Shown one piece after another: positions 18,792 through 28,277 of a DNA stretch of 64,000 nucleotides. The notes under the pieces are model-generated. The model did not search any database. It worked only from the letters and a program-made list of their open reading frames with translations, and was not told the DNA's origin. Origin of the DNA: Multivorans sp965232105 (GTDB lineage Bacteria; Acidobacteriota; Thermoanaerobaculia; Multivoradales; Multivoraceae); NCBI GenBank assembly GCA_965232105.1, contig OZ246956.1, positions 2,852,001 to 2,916,000 of the forward strand, written 5' to 3'. The stretch's first letter is position 1, and each line of letters starts with the position of its first letter. The position numbers were made by a program, and so were the translations under genes.

Positions 18792-20132
18792 CTAGTCAAC
18801 CAAGGTGTAGGCGTTTTCACGGTGGTCGGTGAGATCGAGGCCGATCCTCTCCTCGTCGTCGCTGACGCGGAGACCGACGATCAGGTCGACGATCTTGAGC
18901 AACACGAACGACACGACCGCCGCCCACACGATGGTGTAGAGAACGGCCTTGAGCTGGATGGCGACCTGTCCGGCATTGCCGTAGAAGAGGCCGTTCGCGT
19001 CGTTGCCGGGCACCATGTCCGTGGCCCATAGGCCGGCGGCGACCGCGCCCCACATGCCGGCGACGCCGTGAACGCCGAAGACGTCCAGCGAGTCGTCGTA
19101 GCCGAGCTTCGACTTGAACCAGGTCACCGCCAGGTAGGCGAACAGGGAAGCGCCGGCGCCGACGCCGAGCGCGCCGATCGCGCTGACGGAGCCACAGGCC
19201 GGAGTGATCGCCACGAGTCCGGCCACAGCGCCGGTGATGACGCCCAGGAGCGTCGGCTTCGAGTCGCGGAACCAGTCGATCAGCCCCCAGGTGGCAGCCG
19301 CTGCCGCGGTCGCCACCTGGGTGACGACGAAGGCGTTGGCGGCCGAGCCGTTGGCTGCCACGGCGCTGCCGGCGTTGAAACCGAACCACCCGAACCAGAG
19401 CAGGCCGGTACCGAGAACGGCGAAGGGCAGGTTGTGCGGCGGCGACGTATGAGTCGGATAGCCCTTGCGGCGGCCCAGGACGAGCGCCGCGACCAGCGCC
19501 GATACACCGGCGTTGATGTGGACGACCGTGCCGCCGGCAAAGTCGAGGGCGCCGTCGCCGCCGAGGCCGAAGAAACCTTCCGAGCCGCCCCACACCCAGT
19601 GGCAGACGGGGGCGTAGACCACGAGCAGCCAGGCGCTCATGAACAGGCAGATGGCGCTGAACTTCATCCGTTCGGCGAAGGCGCCGATCATGAGCGCGGG
19701 CGTGATGATGGCGAACATGCCCTGGAAGATCATGAACAATGGCGCCGGAATGCCGGTGCCGTCCCAGGCGTCGTAGCCCAGGTTGGCGAGCAGGAAGTAG
19801 TCGCCGCCGCCGATCACGCCGCCGAGAGCGTCGGAGCCGAAGGCCAGGCTGAAGCCAATGACGACCCAGAGAACGGTCATCAGGCCCATGCACAGGAAGC
19901 ACTGCATGAGGATCGACAGGACGTTCTTGCGCCGGACGAGTCCGCCGTAGAAGAACGCGAGTCCCGGCGTCATCAGCAGAACCAGGGCGCTGGCGGTCAG
20001 CATCCATGCGGTATCGCCGCTGTCCACGCCTTCCTGCGCTGCCGCGGGTGCGGCGCCGAACAGCGCCAGCAGCAATGTGAGTCCCAGGGCCGAACCCAGA
20101 CCGATGGTTCGACCGCGACTTCTGAATCTCAT
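18792..20132 (-). CDS. amtB: Ammonium transporter AmtB
   Basis: A 446-residue Amt/Rh-family channel. A cleavable signal peptide ends in APAAAQE, followed by 11 hydrophobic segments. Family marks are FYGGLVRRKNVLS, FQGMFAIITPALMIGAFAERMKF, the pore histidine in GTVVHINAG and the second in FGVHGVAGMWG. The C-terminal cytoplasmic tail (VGLRVSDDEERIGLDLTDH) is the PII-binding region. It is the first gene of an amtB-glnB operon. AGGAGG lies 7 nt upstream of the ATG. Confidence 0.96.
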   Translation of the reverse strand: MRFRSRGRTIGLGSALGLTLLLALFGAAPAAAQEGVDSGDTAWMLTASALVLLMTPGLAFFYGGLVRRKNVLSILMQCFLCMGLMTVLWVVIGFSLAFGSDALGGVIGGGDYFLLANLGYDAWDGTGIPAPLFMIFQGMFAIITPALMIGAFAERMKFSAICLFMSAWLLVVYAPVCHWVWGGSEGFFGLGGDGALDFAGGTVVHINAGVSALVAALVLGRRKGYPTHTSPPHNLPFAVLGTGLLWFGWFGFNAGSAVAANGSAANAFVVTQVATAAAAATWGLIDWFRDSKPTLLGVITGAVAGLVAITPACGSVSAIGALGVGAGASLFAYLAVTWFKSKLGYDDSLDVFGVHGVAGMWGAVAAGLWATDMVPGNDANGLFYGNAGQVAIQLKAVLYTIVWAAVVSFVLLKIVDLIVGLRVSDDEERIGLDLTDHRENAYTLVD

Positions 20133-20501
20133 ACGAGTCCCTCCTCTTCGTTTTGGTCCGCCTGGCTGATCATCCCGGCCCGCTCCACGTCTGGGGGAGC
20201 AGCCGGGGTCAGGTTTCCGGAACTGACGCCCAGGCTTGTCTGCTCCCCTTGTCCCTTATCCAGAACCGTGCCAAGTGAAAGCAGGGGCTTGGCGCGCGCC
20301 GGAAAGTGCTGGCGCGGGATCGCGGCAACGTGCGCAAACCGGTGCGCGGGCACGGGTTTGCGGCGAACCGAAGGAGCGGCGGAGGGGTAGCGGGTGACCC
20401 GCGGTTCCCGCGTCAGGATGCAGGCCCGGCTTCGTGGCCGAACATTCCTGTTCGGCCACGGTCGGGGGTGTGACAGAACTGTAACGCCGGCCGGGCCGGA
20501 C
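20133..20501. other. Intergenic region between amtB and the amine oxidase
   Basis: A 369-nt stretch without a credible gene. It holds the upstream region of amtB, with a weak sigma54-like match on the minus strand (TGGCAC near 20270, but no -12 GC), and the hairpin at 20433-20460. Nothing else is visible. Confidence 0.6.
20433..20460 (-). terminator. Hairpin downstream of the amine oxidase gene
   Basis: A perfect 12-bp stem (CGTGGCCGAACA / TGTTCGGCCACG) with a TTCC loop, 41 nt past the amine oxidase stop. No T-tract follows on the minus strand. Confidence 0.5.
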
Positions 20502-22499
20502 TCAGGGGAGGTCGAGCGCCGGGTTGCGGTCGAAGAAGTCGAACGGCCGCAGTTCGAAGCCGTGCCACATGACCGGCATGACGGGCCAGTCCTCGGCTCT
20601 TGGCAGGTGATGCATGCCGACCGTGTGCCAGAGCACGACGTCCTCGTCGCTGATCGAGCGGTCGGCCTTCGTCCAGGCGGGCAGGCCCATCCCCGGCTCG
20701 CTCAGGGTCGGGTGGTTCCCGGCGGCGTAGCGCTCATCCGGATCGTAGGGAGTAACCCAAAGGTGGTTCTCGATGAAGCCGGCCCGGCGCAGCGAGTAGT
20801 CGTCGTCGGTGAACAGGTGGCGCGCGTTGCGGCCCGGCATGAGTTGGTAGCTCGTCGGATAGCCGACCCCGTTCGTCCGGCTCGAGCTGAGGATTCTCCA
20901 CAGTGCGGGCCGCTCCAGGTCGATGTCGAGCTGGGCGTCCTTTTCGGTCTGCGCGGGGTGAGACTCCTGGACCCAGAGGCTGCGCCTGGGATGGCCTTCG
21001 GGCAACTCCCGGGTGACCAGCCGGTCGGCGACGAAACGGTTGCCCGTGCCGTCGACGTCGAGGTCCAGGCGATAGCTGAAGTAGTGGTCGTGGTTCACTC
21101 CGAGCACGTTCTGGTCCAGGAAGCGTCCGTGGGCGTCTGCCCGCGTTCCGGCGCGGACGGCGTCTGCGGCGGTTGCGCCGATGGGACCCGCCGCGGGCAC
21201 TGGCTGGATCGCCGACGGCGTGCTCGTCGCCTTGACCTCGAGGATGCCGGTGGCGCCGACCCTGGCCTCGATCGAACCATCCTGCCGGAAGATCCAGTCG
21301 AGCAGGTAGTCGTAGTTGCCGACCACCGCGCCGGAACGGATGACGAGATCGCGGCTGGCCCGGCTGTCCGGCTGCTCTTCCGTGTAGTGGCGCCACGAGG
21401 GGTCGCCGGTTTCGCGCTCGTAGATGCAGGTGGTCCCCGGCACCGTACTCGGCCTTCCCTTGGCGTTGGTGTGGGTCGAGTCGAGGTAGACGGCGTGATC
21501 GGGGCAATCCCGGCCGGGCAGCAGCGGCCCGACCAGTCCGCCGGCGCTGAACTCGCCGGCGTCGATGAAGTTCCGCGCGTACCAGGCGAAGGCCGGGTCC
21601 ATGTAGGGGACGTAGATCTCCGACAGGTGGCCCTGGTACATCACCGAGCGAGGCTCCGCCTCCGGGCTCTCGCGGTAGTTGACCAGCGACACGACGAGGC
21701 CGGTGCGCTGGTCGGGCCGCAGGTGAAAGCTCCAGTTCTGCCAGCTCACCTGGTAGCCGTCGAGGTCGAAGCCGACCCCTTCCGGACGGTCGACCTCGAA
21801 CGGTCCGGGGATGTCCCGCGGATTCTCGAGCGTGGTTCGGTCGAAGTCGGCGTCGGCGGCCGGGATGGGCGCCACGCCGTCGTCGACGACCTTGAGCACT
21901 TCGCCGCTGTCCACGTCGACGAGGGCGGTCAGCCCCTCGACCTGCCGCGCCCAACTGTTCCGGGCCTCTCGCGGCTCGGAACACCTGACGTGCCCGAGCC
22001 GGCGGCCCTGTTCTTCCTCGGTGCCGAAGTAGCCCGGCGGGATGGTCGAGCAGTCGAGGAACGTGTGGTCGGTGATGCCACGCTTCTCGAGGCCGGCGAT
22101 GAAGTCGGGGTGCTCGAGCGCCTTGTCGACCGCGGCGCCGAACTCGGGGAGGCTCCAGTTCGCCTGTGCGCCGGTGAGCTGTTGCCATGACGCGACCTCG
22201 CCGGCCACGAGGTCGATCGTCGTCTCGAACGATTCCTTGCCCTGCCGCACGAGCGCGTAGGCGGCTCGGGGCGCGTCGTCGCCCTCACGCCAGGCCCGCA
22301 CGGCATCCTTGGCGGGTTCCCGGAGCGTGAGTTGGGAGAAGGTCGTTTCCGCGTCCAGATGGCCGGCTTCGTGGAGGATCTCGAGCACGCGCCAGATTTC
22401 CTGGTAGCTGAGCGGATCAAGCGGATGGTCGGCCGCGGCGGAAGGAACCGCGGCGACCAGGAGCAGGACGAGACTCAGGCGGAGGGCGGTTGTGCGCAT
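20502..22499 (-). CDS. Copper amine oxidase (topaquinone-dependent), exported
   Basis: A secreted primary-amine oxidase that deaminates amines to aldehyde, ammonia and H2O2. I start at the ATG at 22499, after GGGGGAA, giving 665 residues with a signal peptide (MRTTALRLSLVLLLVAAVPSAAA). The topaquinone precursor is Tyr396 in GNYDY; copper ligands are His470 and His472 in NHDHYFSYR and His646 in MWHGFELRP. The probable catalytic base is Asp313 in NFIDAGEFSAG. The tail DFFDRNPALDLP is a family mark. All key residues are present. It stands alone; the ammonia it releases could link to the adjacent amtB, but this is speculation. Confidence 0.93.
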   Translation of the reverse strand: MRTTALRLSLVLLLVAAVPSAAADHPLDPLSYQEIWRVLEILHEAGHLDAETTFSQLTLREPAKDAVRAWREGDDAPRAAYALVRQGKESFETTIDLVAGEVASWQQLTGAQANWSLPEFGAAVDKALEHPDFIAGLEKRGITDHTFLDCSTIPPGYFGTEEEQGRRLGHVRCSEPREARNSWARQVEGLTALVDVDSGEVLKVVDDGVAPIPAADADFDRTTLENPRDIPGPFEVDRPEGVGFDLDGYQVSWQNWSFHLRPDQRTGLVVSLVNYRESPEAEPRSVMYQGHLSEIYVPYMDPAFAWYARNFIDAGEFSAGGLVGPLLPGRDCPDHAVYLDSTHTNAKGRPSTVPGTTCIYERETGDPSWRHYTEEQPDSRASRDLVIRSGAVVGNYDYLLDWIFRQDGSIEARVGATGILEVKATSTPSAIQPVPAAGPIGATAADAVRAGTRADAHGRFLDQNVLGVNHDHYFSYRLDLDVDGTGNRFVADRLVTRELPEGHPRRSLWVQESHPAQTEKDAQLDIDLERPALWRILSSSRTNGVGYPTSYQLMPGRNARHLFTDDDYSLRRAGFIENHLWVTPYDPDERYAAGNHPTLSEPGMGLPAWTKADRSISDEDVVLWHTVGMHHLPRAEDWPVMPVMWHGFELRPFDFFDRNPALDLP

Positions 22500-22672
22500 C
22501 GTGTTCCCCCTTTGCCGCTCGAGCGAACGGCACGGCAGTGTCGGTCGGTGCTCGTTTGACTGAGCCAAATCAGTCTACAGGTCCGTGGAGATCGAGCGCC
22601 GTACTCCGTCCGCGAATCGAGGAGCCGTTCGTCAGGGTCGTGTTCGCGATTGCCCTGTAGACTCCACGACCA

Positions 22673-23620
22673 GTGAGTCTGCGCATCGTGCCACCGTCGC
22701 CGCGTCCGAGCGCACCTCCTGACGCCGCTTCGGCGCCGACGCGGGGCCGCCGCTGGCCATCCGCTCCTCAAGGGCGCCAGTTGTTTCGCCAGGCAACGGA
22801 CAGCGGTAGCCCGCGTCAGGTCAAGACGAGCATCGCGCTCCAGTTCCTCCACCGGATCGTGGGGCTGGAGTACCTGAACTTCGGAATGTGGAGCGCTGGC
22901 GACCCGCTCGACCTGGCGGGGCTCCGCCGCGCCCAGGAGCGACTGGTCGCGCGTCTGTTCGAGCTGATGCCGCCGGGTGTCTCCTCGGTGCTCGACGTTG
23001 GCTGCGGAACCGGCGTGATCGCGGAACGGCTGGCCGCTCTCGGCTACGACGTCGAGGGCCTGTCTCCCGATCCCTACCATGGGGAGTTGTTCGCGTCGCG
23101 GCTTCCGGATCGGCGCTTTCACCTGGGGCGCTTTCAGGAGTTCGAGCCGGATCGACGCTACGACCTCGTGTTCCTCTGCGAGTCGGCGCAGTACGTGTGG
23201 CTGGAGGAGCTGTTCGAGGCTGTACAGCGGTCGCTGACCCCGGGTGGGCACATGCTGCTGTGCGACTACTTCGTTACCTGCCCGGACGGCAGTGAGAGCT
23301 CGAGGAGCGGCCACCCGCTGGACGAGTTCCTGGCTCGGGCGGAGGCCAGCGGGCTCGTTCTCGAGATCGACGAGGACGTGACCGAATCCGTCCTTCCCAT
23401 GCTGCGGCTTGCGCGGGCGATGCTTGACCGTTTCGGCCGCGGCACCGTGAGCCTGCTGCGTGAGGCCTCCACGCGGCGGTTCCCGCGGTTGGCCGGCGCC
23501 GGATGGCGACTGGCGCGGCCGCTCACGGGCCGGCTCGACCGGCTCGACCGGCTCATCGACCCGGAACACTTCGCCCGCATCAAGCAGTACAGGGTCATGC
23601 GCTTCCGGAAAGCGGAATGA
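22673..23620 (+). CDS. Class I SAM-dependent methyltransferase
   Basis: A 315-residue protein with VLDVGCGTG at 106-114 (SAM-binding motif I), a following acidic strand and YDLVFLCESAQYVW as the motif-IV region. The first 45 residues are Pro/Arg-rich and may be partly untranslated. EYLNFGMW before motif I recalls methyltransferases acting on lipid or small-molecule substrates, but the substrate cannot be told. The stop overlaps the next ATG (ATGA, 23617-23620). Confidence 0.82.
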   Translation: MSLRIVPPSPRPSAPPDAASAPTRGRRWPSAPQGRQLFRQATDSGSPRQVKTSIALQFLHRIVGLEYLNFGMWSAGDPLDLAGLRRAQERLVARLFELMPPGVSSVLDVGCGTGVIAERLAALGYDVEGLSPDPYHGELFASRLPDRRFHLGRFQEFEPDRRYDLVFLCESAQYVWLEELFEAVQRSLTPGGHMLLCDYFVTCPDGSESSRSGHPLDEFLARAEASGLVLEIDEDVTESVLPMLRLARAMLDRFGRGTVSLLREASTRRFPRLAGAGWRLARPLTGRLDRLDRLIDPEHFARIKQYRVMRFRKAE

Positions 23621-24165
23621 GGCGGCGCCGCCTTGGCGCCGCGGCCCTCGCATCGGCCCTCGCCGTCGCGTTGGTGTCGGCCGCGTACTCGGAAGACGAC
23701 CCCTCCGGTGAAGCGGCTGGCCGGCTGCGTGCGGTCACCCTGGACGGGCGTGAAGTGGCGAGGCTGGAGGGCCTGGCTCCGCGCAGCCTCCTCGTGGCGA
23801 GCTTTCACCGCGCGGCGAACGGCAGTGCACGGGCCTGGCGCGCCGCTCTGGACGAAGATGACCGGACGGGTGCATGGTCCGTGTACTCCGTTGTGGTGCT
23901 CGAAGGCGCGCCGCGGATGATCAGCCGGTTCGTCGTGCGCGGTCTTCGCGGCGAGGTGCCGGCTGAACGCCAGGGCAGCTTCCTGATCGTCGAGGAAGGC
24001 GCCGACGCGTGGCGTGCCCTCGCCGGTTCCGAAGGCGCCGGCGAGGACCAGGAAGGCGCGGTCTTCGTCGTGCGCCTGGAGGGCGGGAAGGTCTGCGCGC
24101 GGTATCGCGGTCTCGTGTCCGCGGCGGCACTGGACCGGCTGTTCAGCGCGCCTTGCGGTCCCTAG
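23617..24165 (+). CDS. Exported protein of unknown function
   Basis: A 182-residue protein starting at the ATG that overlaps the methyltransferase stop. A signal peptide is evident (MRRRRLGAAALASALAVALVSAAYS). The mature part, SLLVASFHRAANGSARAWRAAL..., then SVYSVVVLEGAPRMISRFVVRGLRG, faintly recalls thioredoxin-fold ATP10-like proteins, with no CxxC. Function unknown; the coupling suggests work alongside the methyltransferase. Confidence 0.65.
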   Translation: MRRRRLGAAALASALAVALVSAAYSEDDPSGEAAGRLRAVTLDGREVARLEGLAPRSLLVASFHRAANGSARAWRAALDEDDRTGAWSVYSVVVLEGAPRMISRFVVRGLRGEVPAERQGSFLIVEEGADAWRALAGSEGAGEDQEGAVFVVRLEGGKVCARYRGLVSAAALDRLFSAPCGP

Positions 24166-24172
24166 CGCCCCT

Positions 24173-25252
24173 TCAGCACTCCAGACAGAAGCCGACGCCC
24201 GCGGTCACCGCGCGCGACTTGTTGCCGAACCACGGCGGGATGACGGCCGCGAAGCCGCCCGCGGGGCCGCCGGCGGCGATGACCAGCAGGTCTTCCGGCG
24301 ACTGGAGCGCTCCGTACTCCTGGTCCCGGTTCGCGTCGGTGACCACGGCCGCTTTGCCGACCCGTTCCCAGTCGCCTCGCCGCACCCGGGCGTTCCGGTG
24401 CAGGTAGTCCTGGATGTCCGCTTTGCTCCAGCCTGCAGAGGCGAAGCGCTCACGCAACTGTGGCGGCAGGACGAGGCAGTGGTTGCCGGCCCAGATCGAG
24501 TAGTGGAGCAGGTTGGCGCGCATCTCGGCCGCGATCGTGTCGAGAATCGCTTCCGGCTCCGTCGTCCACTCGTTCATGATCTGGCGTGGCGCCCCGGCTG
24601 CGAACACGGTCACGGTCGAACTGCCGTCCGGCGCGCCGCGCTCCGTTGCCAGCGACGGCCAGGGCGAGCCCTCCTCGTTTTCGGCCAGGCAGTAGCTGAG
24701 CTTGCCGGGATGCCCCAGCGTGGACCGGTCGAGCTCGCCGGGCCGGACGCCGAGCAGATTGCGGAGGATGAGGCGCAGTGCCCGCCCGATCGCGAGCGAG
24801 GCCCGGTCGGCGCCGCCCAGGACGTTGAACGTACCGGTCATGCCGAGCTCCCGGCGGATCGGACCGTTGACGATGACGAGCACCGCGCAGCCGCCGGTGC
24901 TCGACGTGGCGCCGTGCAGCAGAAAGTCCGGGTCGCACATCGCTTCGACCGCTGCGGCGACGACCGCGAAATCGCGCGGGCGGCAGCCGGCCATCACCGC
25001 GTTGATTGCAGCCTTCTGCGCGGTGATCGCGCGTCCGCGGACCGTCTCGACTCCAAGCACCTGCGCGGGCTTGAAGAAGGCCGCACCGAGGGCGGCCGCC
25101 ACCCGCTCCGGTGTCGGCGGCGTGATCGGCAGGCCGTCGGTCCAGCCGCGAGCCTCGAAGAGTTCGTGAACGGCGTCGTCGCCGCCCACCTCGTGGACCG
25201 ACGCGAGGGCGGCGGGCGCGACTGCGGGGGCGGCAGATGGTTGGTCGTTCAT
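24173..25252 (-). CDS. Conserved uncharacterised protein, GWTDGLP family
   Basis: A 359-residue protein with the segment RGWTDGLPITPPTPERV near residues 35-51, then AINAVMAGCRPRDF and a Gly-rich NGPIRRELGMTGTFNVLGG. These patterns occur in an uncharacterised family often found beside UGSC-motif selenoproteins; no UGSC gene is visible here. It ends in GVGFCLEC. No signal peptide. It is divergent from the serine hydrolase gene. Confidence 0.6.
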   Translation of the reverse strand: MNDQPSAAPAVAPAALASVHEVGGDDAVHELFEARGWTDGLPITPPTPERVAAALGAAFFKPAQVLGVETVRGRAITAQKAAINAVMAGCRPRDFAVVAAAVEAMCDPDFLLHGATSSTGGCAVLVIVNGPIRRELGMTGTFNVLGGADRASLAIGRALRLILRNLLGVRPGELDRSTLGHPGKLSYCLAENEEGSPWPSLATERGAPDGSSTVTVFAAGAPRQIMNEWTTEPEAILDTIAAEMRANLLHYSIWAGNHCLVLPPQLRERFASAGWSKADIQDYLHRNARVRRGDWERVGKAAVVTDANRDQEYGALQSPEDLLVIAAGGPAGGFAAVIPPWFGNKSRAVTAGVGFCLEC

Positions 25253-25257
25253 CGGAG

Positions 25258-25279
25258 GCCGGGGTCAGCCTACCCCGGC
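25258..25279. promoter_or_regulatory. Palindrome in a divergent intergenic region
   Basis: GCCGGGGT and ACCCCGGC form a perfect 8-bp dyad with a 6-nt centre, between the starts at 25252 (minus) and 25329 (plus). Possible operator or mRNA leader hairpin. Confidence 0.35.
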
Positions 25280-25328
25280 ACCGGCCGGCGGTACCATCAA
25301 GGAGTTCCGAATCAAGGAGGACGATGAG

Positions 25329-26567
25329 ATGACGCGAGAGAAAGCGGCACGGCAAGTGTCCGGGCAGCCCGGCCTGTTCGGGGGTTTGGCGGTCGGAGCG
25401 GCACTGGTGCTGGCATTCGCCGCCTGCGCTGGACCGACGGCGGAAACGGAGGCCGCTGCCGCGGCCGAGCCGACGAATCCGGATGCGGAGAACTTCGGTG
25501 AGCGCGGTGAGATCCTGTTCTGGACTCCCGAGCAGCAGGTCGCGGGCTACCGGAACATCGACCAACTCAGCGAGACGCGGTGGGTCAGAGCCTCCGACGA
25601 CCCCTACCCGTTGACCCCCGCGCCGCGGGATCTGTCGTCGGTCACCTACGAGGTGGAGGGTGAGACGTACACCGTCGAGGACTACATCGGCGACCGGCGG
25701 ATCGCGGGTCTCCTGGTCGTCAAGGACGACGAGATCGTCTTCGAGCGGTACGGCCTCGGCAACGACGAGAATTCTCGCTGGATTTCATTCTCGATCGCCA
25801 AGTCCGTCGTCTCCATGCTCTACGGCGCGGCGATCGTCGACGGCTACATCGGCAGCGTCGACGAGCCGGTCACGAAGTACCTGCCGCTTCTGGCCGGCGG
25901 CGGCTACGACGGCGTGTCGATCCGCAACGTGCTGCAGATGGCTTCCGGAGTCCAGTGGAACGAGGACTATGCCGACGCTGAATCCGATGTCGCAACGCTG
26001 CCGGGACCGCTCGTCGAGCAGGCCCGGTACATGGCGGCCCTGGAGCGGGAGCATCCGGCGGGTGAGGTGTTCAACTACAACACTGGCGAGACGAACATGG
26101 CGGGCGCGGTGCTGCGGGCCGCGATCGGCAACAACCTCGCGACCTACCTGCAGCACAAGATCTGGGGGCCGTTCGGCATGGAGGCTGATGCGAACTGGGT
26201 GATTCACGAGCCCGGTGGAGGCGAACTCGGCGGCTGCTGCATCAGCGCCACACTGCGCGACTACGCCCGTATCGGCGTTTTCGCGATGAACGGCGGCGTC
26301 CTGCGCGATGGCACCCGGGTGCTGCCGGAGGCCTGGATGGCGGACTCGACGACCCCCAGCGCCGGCTACGACGGCTACGGCTACCTCTGGTGGCTGAACC
26401 AGGGCGAGGGCTACGCCGGGCGGGGCATCTTCGGTCAAATGCTCTGGATCAACCCGGCCACGAACACGGTCATCGTCACTCACAGCGCCTGGCCCGACGC
26501 AACCAGCCGCGAGTGGAGTCAACACCGCTCGGCGGCGGTCGCTGCGCTCGCCGACGCCGTTCGCTAG
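25329..26567 (+). CDS. Serine hydrolase lipoprotein (beta-lactamase class C fold)
   Basis: A 412-residue lipoprotein: signal ending LAFAAC with the lipidation Cys at 33. The catalytic SxxK is S155-IA-K158 in ISFSIAKSV; a YN motif appears in FNYNTGETN. These are the marks of the class C beta-lactamase/D-alanyl carboxypeptidase/esterase superfamily, so it acts at the cell envelope on an ester or peptide substrate that cannot be named. An AAGGAGG sequence lies 12 nt upstream of the ATG. Confidence 0.88.
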   Translation: MTREKAARQVSGQPGLFGGLAVGAALVLAFAACAGPTAETEAAAAAEPTNPDAENFGERGEILFWTPEQQVAGYRNIDQLSETRWVRASDDPYPLTPAPRDLSSVTYEVEGETYTVEDYIGDRRIAGLLVVKDDEIVFERYGLGNDENSRWISFSIAKSVVSMLYGAAIVDGYIGSVDEPVTKYLPLLAGGGYDGVSIRNVLQMASGVQWNEDYADAESDVATLPGPLVEQARYMAALEREHPAGEVFNYNTGETNMAGAVLRAAIGNNLATYLQHKIWGPFGMEADANWVIHEPGGGELGGCCISATLRDYARIGVFAMNGGVLRDGTRVLPEAWMADSTTPSAGYDGYGYLWWLNQGEGYAGRGIFGQMLWINPATNTVIVTHSAWPDATSREWSQHRSAAVAALADAVR

Positions 26568-26588
26568 CCTGAGGCAAGACGGCGGCGC

Positions 26589-27923
26589 CTAGTTGCCCGT
26601 CTTCGCCGCCTCCCCGGCAGGCTGCGAATCGGTGTCCCTGGCCGCTGACGACAGCCGTCTCCGCAGCCATTGCCAGATGGGCATTGCGGCTGCCAGCGCA
26701 ACGAGGATCCATGGCAGGAGACCGTCGGGGACCGCATCCAGCAGCGGTGCCAGGGGCCGGTACTGCGACAGGTCGGAGCCCCGCTCGCCGGTCCAGTGCC
26801 AGGCGGTGTGGACGATCAGGGCGGAGATGAGGATGATCCCCAGGCGCTCGTTTGGGAGGCGCCGGAAGACGAGGTCCATCACTGGCACCAGCAGTAGCAG
26901 GACCAGGAGCTGGCCGAGTTCGACACCGACGTTGAAGGCGAGCAGCGAGGTGACCAGATGCGAGCCGGCGAACTGGAGCGATTCGCTGAGGGCGAAGGAG
27001 AAGCCGAAGCCGTGGACGAGGCCGAAGCCGAAGGCGGCGGTCCAGCGGCGCTCCTGGCCGATCCCCAGGATGTTCTCGAACGCCATGTAGACGATGGAGA
27101 GGGCGATCAGGGTCTCGACGAGAGTGGGAAACCACAAGACGCGCGGCGCCAGGCCGGCGGCGGAGGCGATCAGGGTGATCGAGTGAGCGACGGTGAACGA
27201 CGTGACGACGAGGATCAGTTGGCGGAGCTTGCGGAGTGGGGCCACCAGGCAGACCAGGAACAGCAGGTGGTCGAGACCGCCGAGGATGTGTTCGAAGCCC
27301 ATCGCCACGAAGTGGAGGCCGGCCTGGGCCCAGTTGGGATCGAGCCGGACGCGGCCGGGCTCGGCGGCGAGCTGGAGAACCCTCGAATCGCCGTCGGCGG
27401 GCTCGAAGCGGAGCACGGTGAGCACGCGCAGGCCGAGGCGGCCGAAGCGGGGGTCGATGGAGAATCGTGGCCGTTCCTGTGTGGATCCGGCGTCGAGCGA
27501 TGTCTCGAGGAACACATCCAGGAGCGCCTGCCGCCACACGAGCTGCGTCGTCGCCGGCAGCGGCGGTCCGCGGATATGCGACAGGGCGCTGCCCGAGTTC
27601 GTGAACGAGCGGTCGGAGGGGATCGACAGCCGGACGGCGCGGACAGTGGCGGGCGGCAGTTTGGCGTCGCCGGCGAACAGGTCGAGGTTGGGTGTGATCC
27701 AGCGATTCGCCGCCTCGGTCAGGAGGCCGCTCGATCGGACCTCTTCGAGGTCGAGGATGCCCCGAACGTCGACCGGAAACTGCATTTCCTGCATCGCCTC
27801 GAGCGGGGTGCGTACGAGGATCTGGAGCCGGTCGTCCTGCTGCCGCACGAGGACCTGGACGGTGACGCTGCCCGGAACCTCGTGGGCTGCGGCGGGCCCG
27901 GTGGCGAGGAGCAGCAGCGCCAT
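26589..27923 (-). CDS. HupE/UreJ-like membrane protein
   Basis: About 444 residues: a short signal (LLLLATGPAAAHE), a periplasmic beta-rich domain of about 180 residues, then the HupE/UreJ_2 membrane domain with GFEHILGGLDHLLFLVCLV, FTVAHSITL, FGFGLVHGFGF and FNVGVELGQ across six or seven helices. The conserved His residues suggest nickel or another metal transport, but the function of this long form is not established. The ATG at 27923 gives a signal without a basic N-region, so translation may start upstream. Confidence 0.8.
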   Translation of the reverse strand: MALLLLATGPAAAHEVPGSVTVQVLVRQQDDRLQILVRTPLEAMQEMQFPVDVRGILDLEEVRSSGLLTEAANRWITPNLDLFAGDAKLPPATVRAVRLSIPSDRSFTNSGSALSHIRGPPLPATTQLVWRQALLDVFLETSLDAGSTQERPRFSIDPRFGRLGLRVLTVLRFEPADGDSRVLQLAAEPGRVRLDPNWAQAGLHFVAMGFEHILGGLDHLLFLVCLVAPLRKLRQLILVVTSFTVAHSITLIASAAGLAPRVLWFPTLVETLIALSIVYMAFENILGIGQERRWTAAFGFGLVHGFGFSFALSESLQFAGSHLVTSLLAFNVGVELGQLLVLLLLVPVMDLVFRRLPNERLGIILISALIVHTAWHWTGERGSDLSQYRPLAPLLDAVPDGLLPWILVALAAAMPIWQWLRRRLSSAARDTDSQPAGEAAKTGN

Positions 27924-28277
27924 GGCGCAGAGGGCCGCGTCAGGAAGAGATCCGGGAGAAGCGTTGGAACGGAGGCGGTTCAGGCGGGGAATGCTAACCG
28001 GCTGCGTTGGTCGTCTTTCCGCGTTGCCCGCCTCGCGCAGCCGGAATGCCGGCCAGAACCCGGGGGGCGCGTCCCGCGCCACCCGCGAACCAGTCCGTGC
28101 GCCCGTCAGCGGGCGCACGGATGGCAGGCCGGCGCACCCAGTGAGCACCGTTGTACACTGGCGCCACCTCCCTGGTGCTGCAAGAACCGCGAAACGCCGC
28201 GGAAGACTCCGGATTCTCACGACTGGATGGGCCGACGGTGACCCTGGCTCCACCAACATGACACAGGACCGACGTAC
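27924..28277. other. Intergenic region with a perfect hairpin
   Basis: A 354-nt divergent region. It contains the hairpin at 28095-28120 and probably promoters for both neighbours; TACACT near 28154 resembles a -10 box but lacks a clear -35. No gene is seen. Confidence 0.5.
28095..28120. promoter_or_regulatory. Perfect 11-bp hairpin upstream of the NHL lipoprotein gene
   Basis: CCGTGCGCCCG and CGGGCGCACGG with a TCAG loop. No T-run, so a leader structure or operator is more likely than a terminator. Confidence 0.4.

Noticed and set aside
20254..20276. Sigma54-like promoter for amtB
   Set aside because: TGGCAC is present on the minus strand, but the required GC at -12 is absent.
20394..22190. 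598-codon plus-strand frame opposite the amine oxidase
   Set aside because: Shadow frame; the minus strand holds all amine oxidase active-site residues.
23617..24165. ATP10-like assembly factor
   Set aside because: Only a faint resemblance in one segment and no CxxC; left as unknown exported protein.
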